The position numbers and the translations under genes were made by a program. A stretch of 41,330 bases of DNA from an uncultured Geobacteraceae bacterium (GTDB taxonomy: Bacteria; Desulfobacterota; Desulfuromonadia; Geobacterales; Pseudopelobacteraceae), in assembly GCA_903845365.1 (NCBI GenBank), contig CAIMXI010000035.1, positions 1-41,330 of the forward strand, given 5' to 3'. Positions 34,702 to 41,330 of this stretch are shown in pieces. The notes under the pieces were generated by a model. That model did not search any database. It worked only from the letters and a program-made list of their open reading frames with translations, and was not told the origin of the DNA. Positions within the stretch are counted from its first letter, which is position 1. Every line of letters starts with the position of its first letter.

Positions 34702-34741
34702 TGCATGCGTTATATCATTAACAGGCGGCTAACCGCAAACT

Positions 34742-35485
34742 TCATCGAGACGAAAAGCCATATTTCAGTAGTACCCTTTTTGCCTCATCACTCTGAAGGT
34801 AGGCAAAAAAGGCGGTGGCATCCCTGTTTTTAGCACCCTCGCCAGTCATAGCCATCGGGTATGTCACTCGCGGATAGAGTTCTTGAGGAACCGTAAATAG
34901 CATCTTCGCCTGTTTCGCCTGAAGGACATCGGTACGGTAGACAAAAGCGCCATCAACTTCGCCGCGCTCGGCATACATCAGGCATTCGCGCACATCCTTG
35001 GCCATAACGAGTTTCTTTCCAAGCTGCTTATCGATACCGGCCTTTTTGAATGCTTCAGTTGCATATTTTCCAGCCGGAACACTCTTGGGGCTACCGATTG
35101 CAATGCGTTCCAGCTTGATAAGATCTCGCATGGATGATGCCTTGCCAGGTGCTCCGGCAAACACCATGGCATTATAGGTAAAGTTTCCGATACTGGAAAC
35201 CTCTGCCAAATTTTTATTCTTCAGATACTCCATCCACTCCAGGTTGGCCGAGATGAATACGTCAGACGGGGCACCGTTTTCGATCTGTTTGACCAGTGCT
35301 CCGGAAGCACCGTAGTTTTTGACGAATTTCACACCAGGACTCTTCCTGGCAAAACTGTCGGACAATTCATTGATGACCTCCTTCAGGCTGGCGGCGATAA
35401 AGAGATTTACATCACCGGCCACTGCCGGTGCTGCCAGAATCAGCAGGCAAAATAACGAAATCAGCATTCTGATAATGTTTTTCAT
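34742..35485 (-). CDS. modA: Molybdate/tungstate periplasmic binding protein
   Basis: The start is chosen at the ATG at 35485, behind GGAGCGTCACCAA. The upstream ATG at 35500 has no ribosome site. The signal peptide is MKNIIRMLISLFCLLILAAPAVAG. The mature part begins DVNLFIAASLKEVINELSDSF, then YGASGALVKQIENGAPSDVFISA, typical of ModA, with the oxyanion contacts in the AASL and SGAL segments. Next to a tungsten enzyme operon it could equally serve tungstate. Confidence 0.93.
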   Translation of the reverse strand: MKNIIRMLISLFCLLILAAPAVAGDVNLFIAASLKEVINELSDSFARKSPGVKFVKNYGASGALVKQIENGAPSDVFISANLEWMEYLKNKNLAEVSSIGNFTYNAMVFAGAPGKASSMRDLIKLERIAIGSPKSVPAGKYATEAFKKAGIDKQLGKKLVMAKDVRECLMYAERGEVDGAFVYRTDVLQAKQAKMLFTVPQELYPRVTYPMAMTGEGAKNRDATAFFAYLQSDEAKRVLLKYGFSSR

Positions 35486-35752
35486 TTGGTGACGCTCCAA
35501 AATTCCGGATGTTTGTATCGGTTATTTCGCGTGGAAGCTGGAATTATCCTATATCAGCTTTGCTCATATATCAAGCCACCAAGATCATGGGCATAATTCT
35601 GAAAAAATTTATTACAGTGACTGCTCCGTAGTTTTTTCTTGACCATTATGCGATTATTGCATAATGCTTCAAACAAGTTCTTTCAGAGAAACGTTCAAGT
35701 AACTGTTGTGCAGAAATCAGCCAATCGAAACCACAGGGCAAAGGAGGTACCC

Positions 35753-36232
35753 ATGCAAAAGTTGATTCGTATTGAGCCATCCAAGTGCATTGGATGCAAG
35801 AGTTGTGAGCTGGCTTGTTCATTTAGGCACCGAGGAGAATTTTCGCCAAGTAAATCCCGGATCATCAACGAGGTCTTCATGGATGATGCCCAGTTTATTA
35901 CGGTGACATGTATGCAGTGTGATGATCCATGGTGTCTGAAGGCCTGCCCAAAGGGGGCTATCGACAAGCACGCAAAAACAGGGATCGTTACTGTCGATGA
36001 ATTGAAATGCGTCGGCTGCCGCACCTGCGTCAGCGCCTGCCCATTTGGTATGATAAAATACCTCTCCGAGACCGGGAAAGCTGACAAATGTAATCTGTGC
36101 GGCCCTGATTTTCCGGAGTGTGTGGCATTTTGCCCGACCAACTGTCTGAAGTTCTCGGAAGAGGATCTGCCACTCAGGGAAAAAGTGCTAAAGTTTGCCA
36201 GAACCATGAAAGACGGACAGGGGGAGGTGTGA
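35753..36232 (+). CDS. Polyferredoxin subunit of the aldehyde oxidoreductase (AorA-like)
   Basis: The start is set at the ATG at 35753 behind AAGGAGGT (159 residues). Four cysteine groups (CIGCKSCELAC, CMQCDDPWCLKAC, CVGCRTCVSAC, CNLC...CVAFC) can hold four 4Fe-4S clusters in the HycB/NrfC pattern. It is the electron-transfer subunit between the tungsten subunit encoded one base downstream and the flavoprotein further on. Confidence 0.88.
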   Translation: MQKLIRIEPSKCIGCKSCELACSFRHRGEFSPSKSRIINEVFMDDAQFITVTCMQCDDPWCLKACPKGAIDKHAKTGIVTVDELKCVGCRTCVSACPFGMIKYLSETGKADKCNLCGPDFPECVAFCPTNCLKFSEEDLPLREKVLKFARTMKDGQGEV

Positions 36233-36233
36233 T

Positions 36234-38039
36234 ATGGGAAACGGATGGCATGGAAAACTGCTGAGAGTAAATCTGAGCGAAAAGATCTGCACTATTGAAG
36301 CGCTGAATATGGACTGGGCTGCTGCGTATATCGGAGGACGCGGCCTGGCGACGAAATATCTTACAGAAGAGATTGATCCCACCACTGACGCATTAGGGAC
36401 TGATAACAAACTGATTTTTGCAACTGGACCTTTGACCGGAACATATGGTGCCGCCAATGGCCGCTACATGGTGGTGACCAAATCACCGCTGACCGGAACG
36501 GTTGCCAGCTCCAACTCGGGGGGGTATTTCCCCTGCGAGTTGAAGTACTCCGGATTTGACATGATTATCTTTGAAGGCAAGGCGGAACAACCGCTCTACC
36601 TGAAAATACATAACCAGCATGCCGAACTGGCCGATGCCGCTCATTTGTGGGGTAAAACCACCGATGAAACCGAAGACCAGATTCGCGCCGAGTTTCATGG
36701 CGACGCCAAGGTTGCCTGTATCGGCCCTGCAGGAGAAAACCTTGTTCGGTTTGCCTGCATCATTAACGACAAACACCGTGCCGCTGGACGTAGCGGTGTC
36801 GGCGCCGTCATGGGGAGCAAAAACCTTAAGGCGATCGCCGTACGTGGGACCGGGGGCGTAACCACTGCAAACCCTTCAGGATTCCGGGAGGCGGCGCGGG
36901 AAACCTTGAAAATGCTGCGCACACACCCGGTTACAAGCGAAGGGCTGCCAGCCCTCGGAACTGCTATTCTAGTGAATATCATCAATCAGAGTGGTGCGTT
37001 GCCGACCAATAACTCTCAATTTGGTACCTTTGATAAGGCCGAGAGCATTTCCGGCGAACGTCTGGTGCAAACATACCTCAAACGAAACAAGGGGTGCATG
37101 GGATGTGTCATTGCCTGCGCTCGGGTAACAAAACTCACCGGCTCGCGTTTCACCGGCAGTGGTGAAGGCCCGGAATACGAAACCCTCTGGTCGCTCGGTG
37201 CGACGTGTGGCATTTCAGATATGGCCGCGATTGTAAAAGCAAGCTATCTTTGTGATGAATATGGAATGGATACCATAACCATCGGATCAACCGTTGCGTG
37301 TGCCATGGAATTGTACCAGCGTGGCCTGATCACCGAAGACGAAGTAGGCATGCCGCTGAATTTTGGTGATGCAGATGTCATGGTTAAGCTGGTGGAGATG
37401 ACTGGCAAAGGGGAGGGCTTCGGCAACAAAATCGGTCTTGGCTCTTATCGCCTGGCAGACAGCTATGGTGTGCCTGAACTCTCTATGACGGTTAAAAAAC
37501 AGGAATTTCCGGCGTATGATGGTCGAGCAATACAGGGGATGGGGTTGGAGTATGCTACCAGTAATCGCGGGGCCTGCCACGTGCGTGGCTATCTGGTCTC
37601 CCCTGAAATTCTTGGGCTTCCGGAAAAACTTGATCCGCAGGCGATCGAAGGAAAGGCCGCATGGGCCAAAGCATTCCAGGACGTTACGGCTCTGGTTGAC
37701 TCCGCTGGTGTCTGCCTGTTCACTACGTTCAGCATTGGGGTACCTCAAGTAACCAGGCTGCTTAACGCGGCAACCGGTTCAAACCACACCGATGACCAGA
37801 TGATGGTGGCTGGAGATCGTATCTGGAACATGGAACGGCTCTTTAATTTGAAGGCCGGCATTACTCCGGCTCAAGATACGCTGCCGAAACGAATTCTCAG
37901 CGAACCGTTACCTGACGGACCTATGAAGGGTATCGTGTCCCGGCTGCCAGAGATGCTGCCGGAATACTACAGCGTCAGAGGTTGGGGTACGGATGGAATT
38001 CCAACGGCAGTAAAATTACAACAACTTGGGTTGGTGTAA
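36234..38039 (+). CDS. Tungsten-containing aldehyde:ferredoxin oxidoreductase
   Basis: This 601-residue enzyme oxidises aldehydes to acids, or reduces acids, with a bis-pterin tungsten cofactor. The 4Fe-4S ligands C288, C291, C295 (KGCMGCVIAC) and C494 (SAGVCLF) fall at the same numbers as in the Pyrococcus furiosus enzyme. The glycine-rich pterin-binding starts GGRGLATKYL and GRYMVVTKSPLTG are present, with E314 and H449 near the active site. It forms a complex with the ferredoxin before it and probably the flavoprotein after it (AorABC type). Confidence 0.94.
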   Translation: MGNGWHGKLLRVNLSEKICTIEALNMDWAAAYIGGRGLATKYLTEEIDPTTDALGTDNKLIFATGPLTGTYGAANGRYMVVTKSPLTGTVASSNSGGYFPCELKYSGFDMIIFEGKAEQPLYLKIHNQHAELADAAHLWGKTTDETEDQIRAEFHGDAKVACIGPAGENLVRFACIINDKHRAAGRSGVGAVMGSKNLKAIAVRGTGGVTTANPSGFREAARETLKMLRTHPVTSEGLPALGTAILVNIINQSGALPTNNSQFGTFDKAESISGERLVQTYLKRNKGCMGCVIACARVTKLTGSRFTGSGEGPEYETLWSLGATCGISDMAAIVKASYLCDEYGMDTITIGSTVACAMELYQRGLITEDEVGMPLNFGDADVMVKLVEMTGKGEGFGNKIGLGSYRLADSYGVPELSMTVKKQEFPAYDGRAIQGMGLEYATSNRGACHVRGYLVSPEILGLPEKLDPQAIEGKAAWAKAFQDVTALVDSAGVCLFTTFSIGVPQVTRLLNAATGSNHTDDQMMVAGDRIWNMERLFNLKAGITPAQDTLPKRILSEPLPDGPMKGIVSRLPEMLPEYYSVRGWGTDGIPTAVKLQQLGLV

Positions 38040-38060
38040 CTAACTACATACAGAGACAGT

Positions 38061-38084
38061 GAGAGGCCCGTTCGCGGGCTTCTC
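38061..38084 (+). promoter_or_regulatory. Intercistronic UUCG hairpin
   Basis: GAGAGGCCCG and CGGGCTTCTC form a 10-bp stem (one G-T pair) closed by TTCG, 21 bases after the AOR stop. It lacks a proper T-run, so it more likely tunes mRNA stability or stoichiometry between the AOR and flavoprotein genes than ends transcription. Confidence 0.55.
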
Positions 38085-38105
38085 CAGTTTTGGAGGCACC
38101 CCGTT

Positions 38106-39329
38106 ATGCAGCAGCATTTTGATATGGTAATTATCGGCAATAGCGCCGCAGGTCTGCAGGCCATTCGCACTTTTCGCCGTCACTCCAGCAAGATCAGCAT
38201 TGCCCTGATCGATCGCGAGGAGTGTCCAGCGTATTCCAGAGTGCTGACACCGTATTTTATCGGTGGCAAGGCTGAAAAAAAGCACCTCTACATAGTCGAT
38301 TATCCATTTTATAACGATTTGGGAGTAACCCCATTTTTGGGTTTGGCAGCAGTCAAACTGGATGTTGTACGTCATGAAGTACAGCTTGACGATGGTACCA
38401 CGGTTGGTTTTGGCAAGCTTCTGCTGGCTTTAGGCGGGGAAGCCCGCTCATTTAAGGATGGCCTGGGGCGCGTCAGTACTCTGCGCCACATGGCCGATGC
38501 CGATAAATTGCTGGCACTGCTGCAATTTGCCCGAAGTGTGACCGCCCTTGGAGCCGGTCTGGTTAGCGTTCCTGTTCTGTCCCATCTTCCGAAGGGGGTG
38601 GAACGTCATCTTATAGTGGGGTCAGACAGAATCTTCAGCCGGTTACTCGATGGTGAATCAGCGGCATTGCTGGAAGAACATTTTGTTTCAGCCGGCGTGA
38701 TCCTGCATAAGCTTAATGACGTTGCGGAGGTGACTGAGGGTGAACGACTTGAACTGAAGCTTTCATCGGGCAGCAGTCTGACCACCGATGCGCTGCTGGT
38801 TGGAAAAGGGGTTACTCCGAACATAACGCTGGCCCGGGACGCAGGATTGGCAACAGGGGATGGTGTCCTGATCGACGACTTCTGCCAAACCGATCATCCC
38901 GACATCTTCGCCGCCGGTGACGCGGCTGAAGGTAAAGATTACGTCACCGGCACAAAAACCGTTCAGGGAAACTGGATAACTGCAGTTGAACAGGGGGAAA
39001 ATGCTGCCTTGAATATGCTTGGACTCTCCTGTGCTTATGGCGGGAGCATGAAAAACAATATTACCGAGGTGTTCGGTCTTGATGTAGTCGCAATCGGCTA
39101 CTGTTTTGATGATGTGTCTCATACTGTGACCAGTGGGGATCTGGCCGCCCGCCGATTCAGAAAAGTGTTCCTGGATGAGCAGCAACGGGTTGTTGGTGCC
39201 GTGCTGATCGGAGAAACTAACGATTCTGGGGTGTACTACAATATGGTACGAACCAGGGGAACGTTTCCCGGCAGAAAGATGCTGCAGGGAACCGGCCGCC
39301 ATGCGGCCTTCATGCGTCAGATTGCGTAG
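38106..39329 (+). CDS. NAD(P)H/FAD-dependent oxidoreductase (AorC-like)
   Basis: This 407-residue two-dinucleotide flavoprotein starts DMVIIGNSAAGLQAIRTFR (FAD). It has a second, nucleotide-binding-like segment TALGAGLVSVPVLSHL near 145-160 and the second FAD motif HPDIFAAGDAAE. It resembles nitrite and rubredoxin reductase flavoproteins. In AorABC enzymes this subunit links AOR to NAD. The position in the operon supports that. Confidence 0.85.
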   Translation: MQQHFDMVIIGNSAAGLQAIRTFRRHSSKISIALIDREECPAYSRVLTPYFIGGKAEKKHLYIVDYPFYNDLGVTPFLGLAAVKLDVVRHEVQLDDGTTVGFGKLLLALGGEARSFKDGLGRVSTLRHMADADKLLALLQFARSVTALGAGLVSVPVLSHLPKGVERHLIVGSDRIFSRLLDGESAALLEEHFVSAGVILHKLNDVAEVTEGERLELKLSSGSSLTTDALLVGKGVTPNITLARDAGLATGDGVLIDDFCQTDHPDIFAAGDAAEGKDYVTGTKTVQGNWITAVEQGENAALNMLGLSCAYGGSMKNNITEVFGLDVVAIGYCFDDVSHTVTSGDLAARRFRKVFLDEQQRVVGAVLIGETNDSGVYYNMVRTRGTFPGRKMLQGTGRHAAFMRQIA

Positions 39330-39339
39330 GCACCCTCTA

Positions 39340-39624
39340 ATGATTCGGTTACAGTTCTACGGTCTATTGCGACTCATGCTCTCTGGTAAGGAATCGCTTG
39401 AACTCCCGTGGCATGAGGGGGATACGGTTGGTCTGCTTCTTGAAAAATTCCAGGCAGTCGAAAAAATTCCGGTGACCGGCAAGCTGATTGACGAGCATGG
39501 CACTCTGCATGCCGGTACCATTATTCTGCTGAACAGACGTAACATCCTGCACCTTAAAAAGCTGGACACTCAGGTCAACGACGGTGATGTTCTGGCTTTG
39601 TTTCCTCCGGGTGCCGGAGGGTAA
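39340..39624 (+). CDS. MoaD/ThiS-like sulfur carrier protein
   Basis: The start is placed at the ATG at 39340 (94 residues). The beta-grasp protein ends in PPGAGG, the di-glycine tail that is adenylated and thiocarboxylated. It probably delivers sulfur to the tungstopterin of the neighbouring AOR. It ends 3 bases before the E1-like gene that would activate it. Confidence 0.85.
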   Translation: MIRLQFYGLLRLMLSGKESLELPWHEGDTVGLLLEKFQAVEKIPVTGKLIDEHGTLHAGTIILLNRRNILHLKKLDTQVNDGDVLALFPPGAGG

Positions 39625-39627
39625 GGC

Positions 39628-40308
39628 ATGATTGTGCATGACAATGGAGTACGCTTTTCGCGCCAACTGCTCGTCTGGGGAGATGAAAAACAGAACCGGA
39701 TTGCTGAAAGCACCCTGCTTGTTGCCGGTCTGGGTGGTTTAGGGGCCACAGTCAGTCAGATCCTGGCACGATCGGGGGTTGCTGCGCTGCATCTGGTGGA
39801 TGAAGGCACCGTGGCATTGAGTGATCTGCATCGCCAGAGTCTCTACGGAGAGTGTGATATAGGGCGAAAAAAGGTGCTGGTGGCGGAGGAGAGGCTTAAG
39901 GCAATCAACGCCAATGTACGTATTTTTGTACACGATGCCAGGATCGATCAGAAATTTTGCATTGCTGCGGAAGTAGACTTGGTTGTGGACTGTCTTGATA
40001 ATTATAACAGCCGTTTTGATTTATATCACGCTGTCAGAACCGGACAGTTTTTCGTGCATGGCGGAGTTCAGGCCAGTCAGGGGCAGGTGCTTACTCTCGT
40101 CAAAGGGGAATCTCAACCGTTGGATGAGATTTTTGCTGGTTGCCTGCAACCGAAGGGGCCGATCCCGGTAACGCCTGACAGTGTGTTCATTATTGCCGGA
40201 CTCATGAGCAATGAGATTCTTCAGACAATTTTCGGTGAACCCAAGCTGCTAAACCGCTTCCTTGTGATAGATCTTGTCAATTTATCCCTTACATTTTTGG
40301 AAGTCTAA
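39628..40308 (+). CDS. ThiF/MoeB-family E1-like adenylyltransferase
   Basis: This 226-residue enzyme has the nucleotide motif VAGLGGLGATVSQ and the arginine-finger block DLHRQSLYGECDIGRKK. It would adenylate the C-terminal glycine of the MoaD-like protein before it. The paired CxxC zinc motifs of classical MoeB are not visible, so it is a shorter, zinc-less variant dedicated to this operon. Confidence 0.82.
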   Translation: MIVHDNGVRFSRQLLVWGDEKQNRIAESTLLVAGLGGLGATVSQILARSGVAALHLVDEGTVALSDLHRQSLYGECDIGRKKVLVAEERLKAINANVRIFVHDARIDQKFCIAAEVDLVVDCLDNYNSRFDLYHAVRTGQFFVHGGVQASQGQVLTLVKGESQPLDEIFAGCLQPKGPIPVTPDSVFIIAGLMSNEILQTIFGEPKLLNRFLVIDLVNLSLTFLEV

Positions 40309-40390
40309 ACGAGGCAGGAAACAAACGATATAGGTCAACATAAAACCGGAAAAAACACTCAACCGGGAACAATCACATAATTGATCCTAG

Positions 40391-40562
40391 AAAAAGCATT
40401 TGAAACACGGAGAAACGGAGAACACGGAGTAAAATCTGAGAGTTATAGACTTAAACATTGATTTTAAGATTCACCCAAAAGGAATAGGTTTTTCTTGTTT
40501 TAAGCCGTTGATTTCTCTGTGTTCTCCGTTTCTCCGTGTTATTTAACTGCCGTTTTTAGGTT
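40391..40562. repeat. Palindromic MITE-like repeat, copy 2
   Basis: It shares its left end AAAAAGCATTTGAAACACGG and its right end AACTGCCGTTT-T-TAGGTT with copy 1 at 7224-7392. Inner arms ACACGGAGAAACGGAGAACACGGAG and the inverse lie near each end. The element with its flank CCTAG...CTTAGG-like ends is nearly symmetrical. It is intergenic and non-coding here. Confidence 0.8.
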
Positions 40563-40576
40563 GATTGGTTACCGGT

Positions 40577-41330
40577 TTACATTTGATCTGGAACAACAAC
40601 GCCTGTGTTTACATATCCATCGCTGCTCCTCCTGAAAAGTCGCTGTCGGCTTACATTTTCATCCTTCTGATCCTGCGCAACAGCTCCTGTATTGACATAT
40701 CCATTGCCGCTCCTCTTGAGCAGTACCTTTCGCCCCATCTCCAGATTGGCAAGGCGTTCCCGTTCCGCTTTAGCTGCCGCTACTCGTTCCATCTCCTGCT
40801 TTTCAGCCATCAGGCGCTCTTCTTCCAGCTTGGCTTTGGCTAAACGCTCCTGCTCAGCTTTAGCTGCCGCAACTCGTTCTAGCTCCTGCTTCTCGGCGAG
40901 CTGTCGCTCTTCTACAAGCTTGGCTTTGGCAATGCGTTCCTGCTCGGCTTTGGCTAAACGCTCCTCTTCCGCTTTGGCTGCCGCAACTCGCTCCATCTCC
41001 AGCTTTTCAGCGAGCTGTAGTTCTTCTTCAAGCTTGGCTTTGGCGAGGCGTTCTTGCTCGGCTGTAGCTAAACGCTCCTCCTCCGCTTTAGCTGCTGCAA
41101 TTCGCTCCATCTCCTGTTTCTCGGCAAGTTGACGCTCTTCTTCAAGCTTGGCATTAGCAAGGCGTTCCTGCTCTGCTTTGGCTAAACGCTCCTCCTCCGC
41201 TTTAGCTGCCGCAATGCGCTCCATCTCCTGTTTCTCGGCAAGCTGTCGCTCTTCTTCAAGCTTGGCTTTGGCGAGGCGTTCCTGCTCTGCTTTGGCTAAA
41301 CGCTCCTCCTCCGCTTTAGCTGCCGCAATG
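40577..41330 (-). CDS. Coiled-coil repeat protein, partial (5' end outside window)
   Basis: The frame is open to the window edge, so the start lies beyond 41330. It is built of about 38-residue (114-bp) tandem repeats of the form MERIAAAKAEEERLAKAEQE followed by RLAKAKLEEERQLAEKQE. A shorter 30-residue repeat closes the array. This is a long charged alpha-helix as in TolA-like proteins. The C-terminus (last about 50 residues) holds two copies of a KRSGNGYVNTGAVAQDQ / RRSSDGYVNTGVVVPDQ motif. A structural or envelope-spanning role is likely. Function is unknown. Confidence 0.7.
   Translation of the reverse strand, partial: IAAAKAEEERLAKAEQERLAKAKLEEERQLAEKQEMERIAAAKAEEERLAKAEQERLANAKLEEERQLAEKQEMERIAAAKAEEERLATAEQERLAKAKLEEELQLAEKLEMERVAAAKAEEERLAKAEQERIAKAKLVEERQLAEKQELERVAAAKAEQERLAKAKLEEERLMAEKQEMERVAAAKAERERLANLEMGRKVLLKRSGNGYVNTGAVAQDQKDENVSRQRLFRRSSDGYVNTGVVVPDQM

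Noticed and set aside
35501..35752. ModE operator upstream of modA
   Set aside because: CTATAT and ATATA motifs occur but are not arranged as the ModE palindrome.

Overview
The window looks like chromosome of a Geobacter-type bacterium (Desulfuromonadota, Geobacterales). This is inferred from molybdenum nitrogenase genes behind a sigma-54 promoter and an attenuator-like leader, a tungsten aldehyde:ferredoxin oxidoreductase operon, anaerobic-style cobalamin genes, FeoB iron uptake, and a small protein (28042-28320) of a type I recall from deltaproteobacteria. No species can be named from sequence alone.

Layout. 1-141: 3' end of a 5S rRNA with its terminator. 142-3793: promoter and terminator pair with no gene between, then Fur-box-like site, feoB, a DtxR-FeoA regulator and a CDF-like membrane protein. 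3891-15830 (minus): a 13-gene, tightly overlapping operon resembling aryl-polyene (APE) loci: four ketosynthase-type proteins (one truncated and cysteine-less), ACP, two hotdog dehydratases, thioesterase, acyltransferase, LolA-like carrier, MMPL exporter, lipoprotein, and a phytoene-desaturase-like flavoprotein. The matching ketoreductase lies at 19948-20676 on the same strand. Between them, 15842-19913 is an accessory insert with an integron-type attC site, two PIN toxin modules, an orphan DUF433 antitoxin, a truncated toxin relic, a solitary HSDR_N-type nuclease, a phased AT-rich repeat array and a chain of five hairpins.

20865-25219 (plus): cobalamin genes, including a single-polypeptide CobJ-CobQ fusion, CbiB and a CobD-type decarboxylase. 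25250-28320: glgC (minus), then murI, a GerM-domain protein and a conserved small protein (plus). 28321-28460 holds the 5' stub of a lost hsdR/DUF4145-type gene. 28822-32836 (minus): nifH-nifD-nifK with a sigma-54 promoter and a leader containing a strong intrinsic terminator overlapped by an alternative hairpin, as expected for ANTAR-type antitermination. 32958-35485 (minus): modABC. 35753-40308 (plus): ferredoxin, AOR, flavoprotein, MoaD-like and E1-like genes. The nif, mod and aor genes together form a Mo/W neighbourhood. 40391-40562 is the second copy of a palindromic repeat whose first copy (7224-7392) sits inside the lipoprotein gene of the APE-like operon. The window ends in a partial gene for a coiled-coil repeat protein.

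The points most worth following are: (i) the APE-like locus, which has no visible aryl-starter genes, carries a CrtI-like enzyme and is split by attC-bearing cargo; (ii) the nif leader attenuator; (iii) the repeat insertion that rewrites the N-terminus of the operon's lipoprotein; (iv) the non-coding structured elements at 180-445 and 19244-19571.
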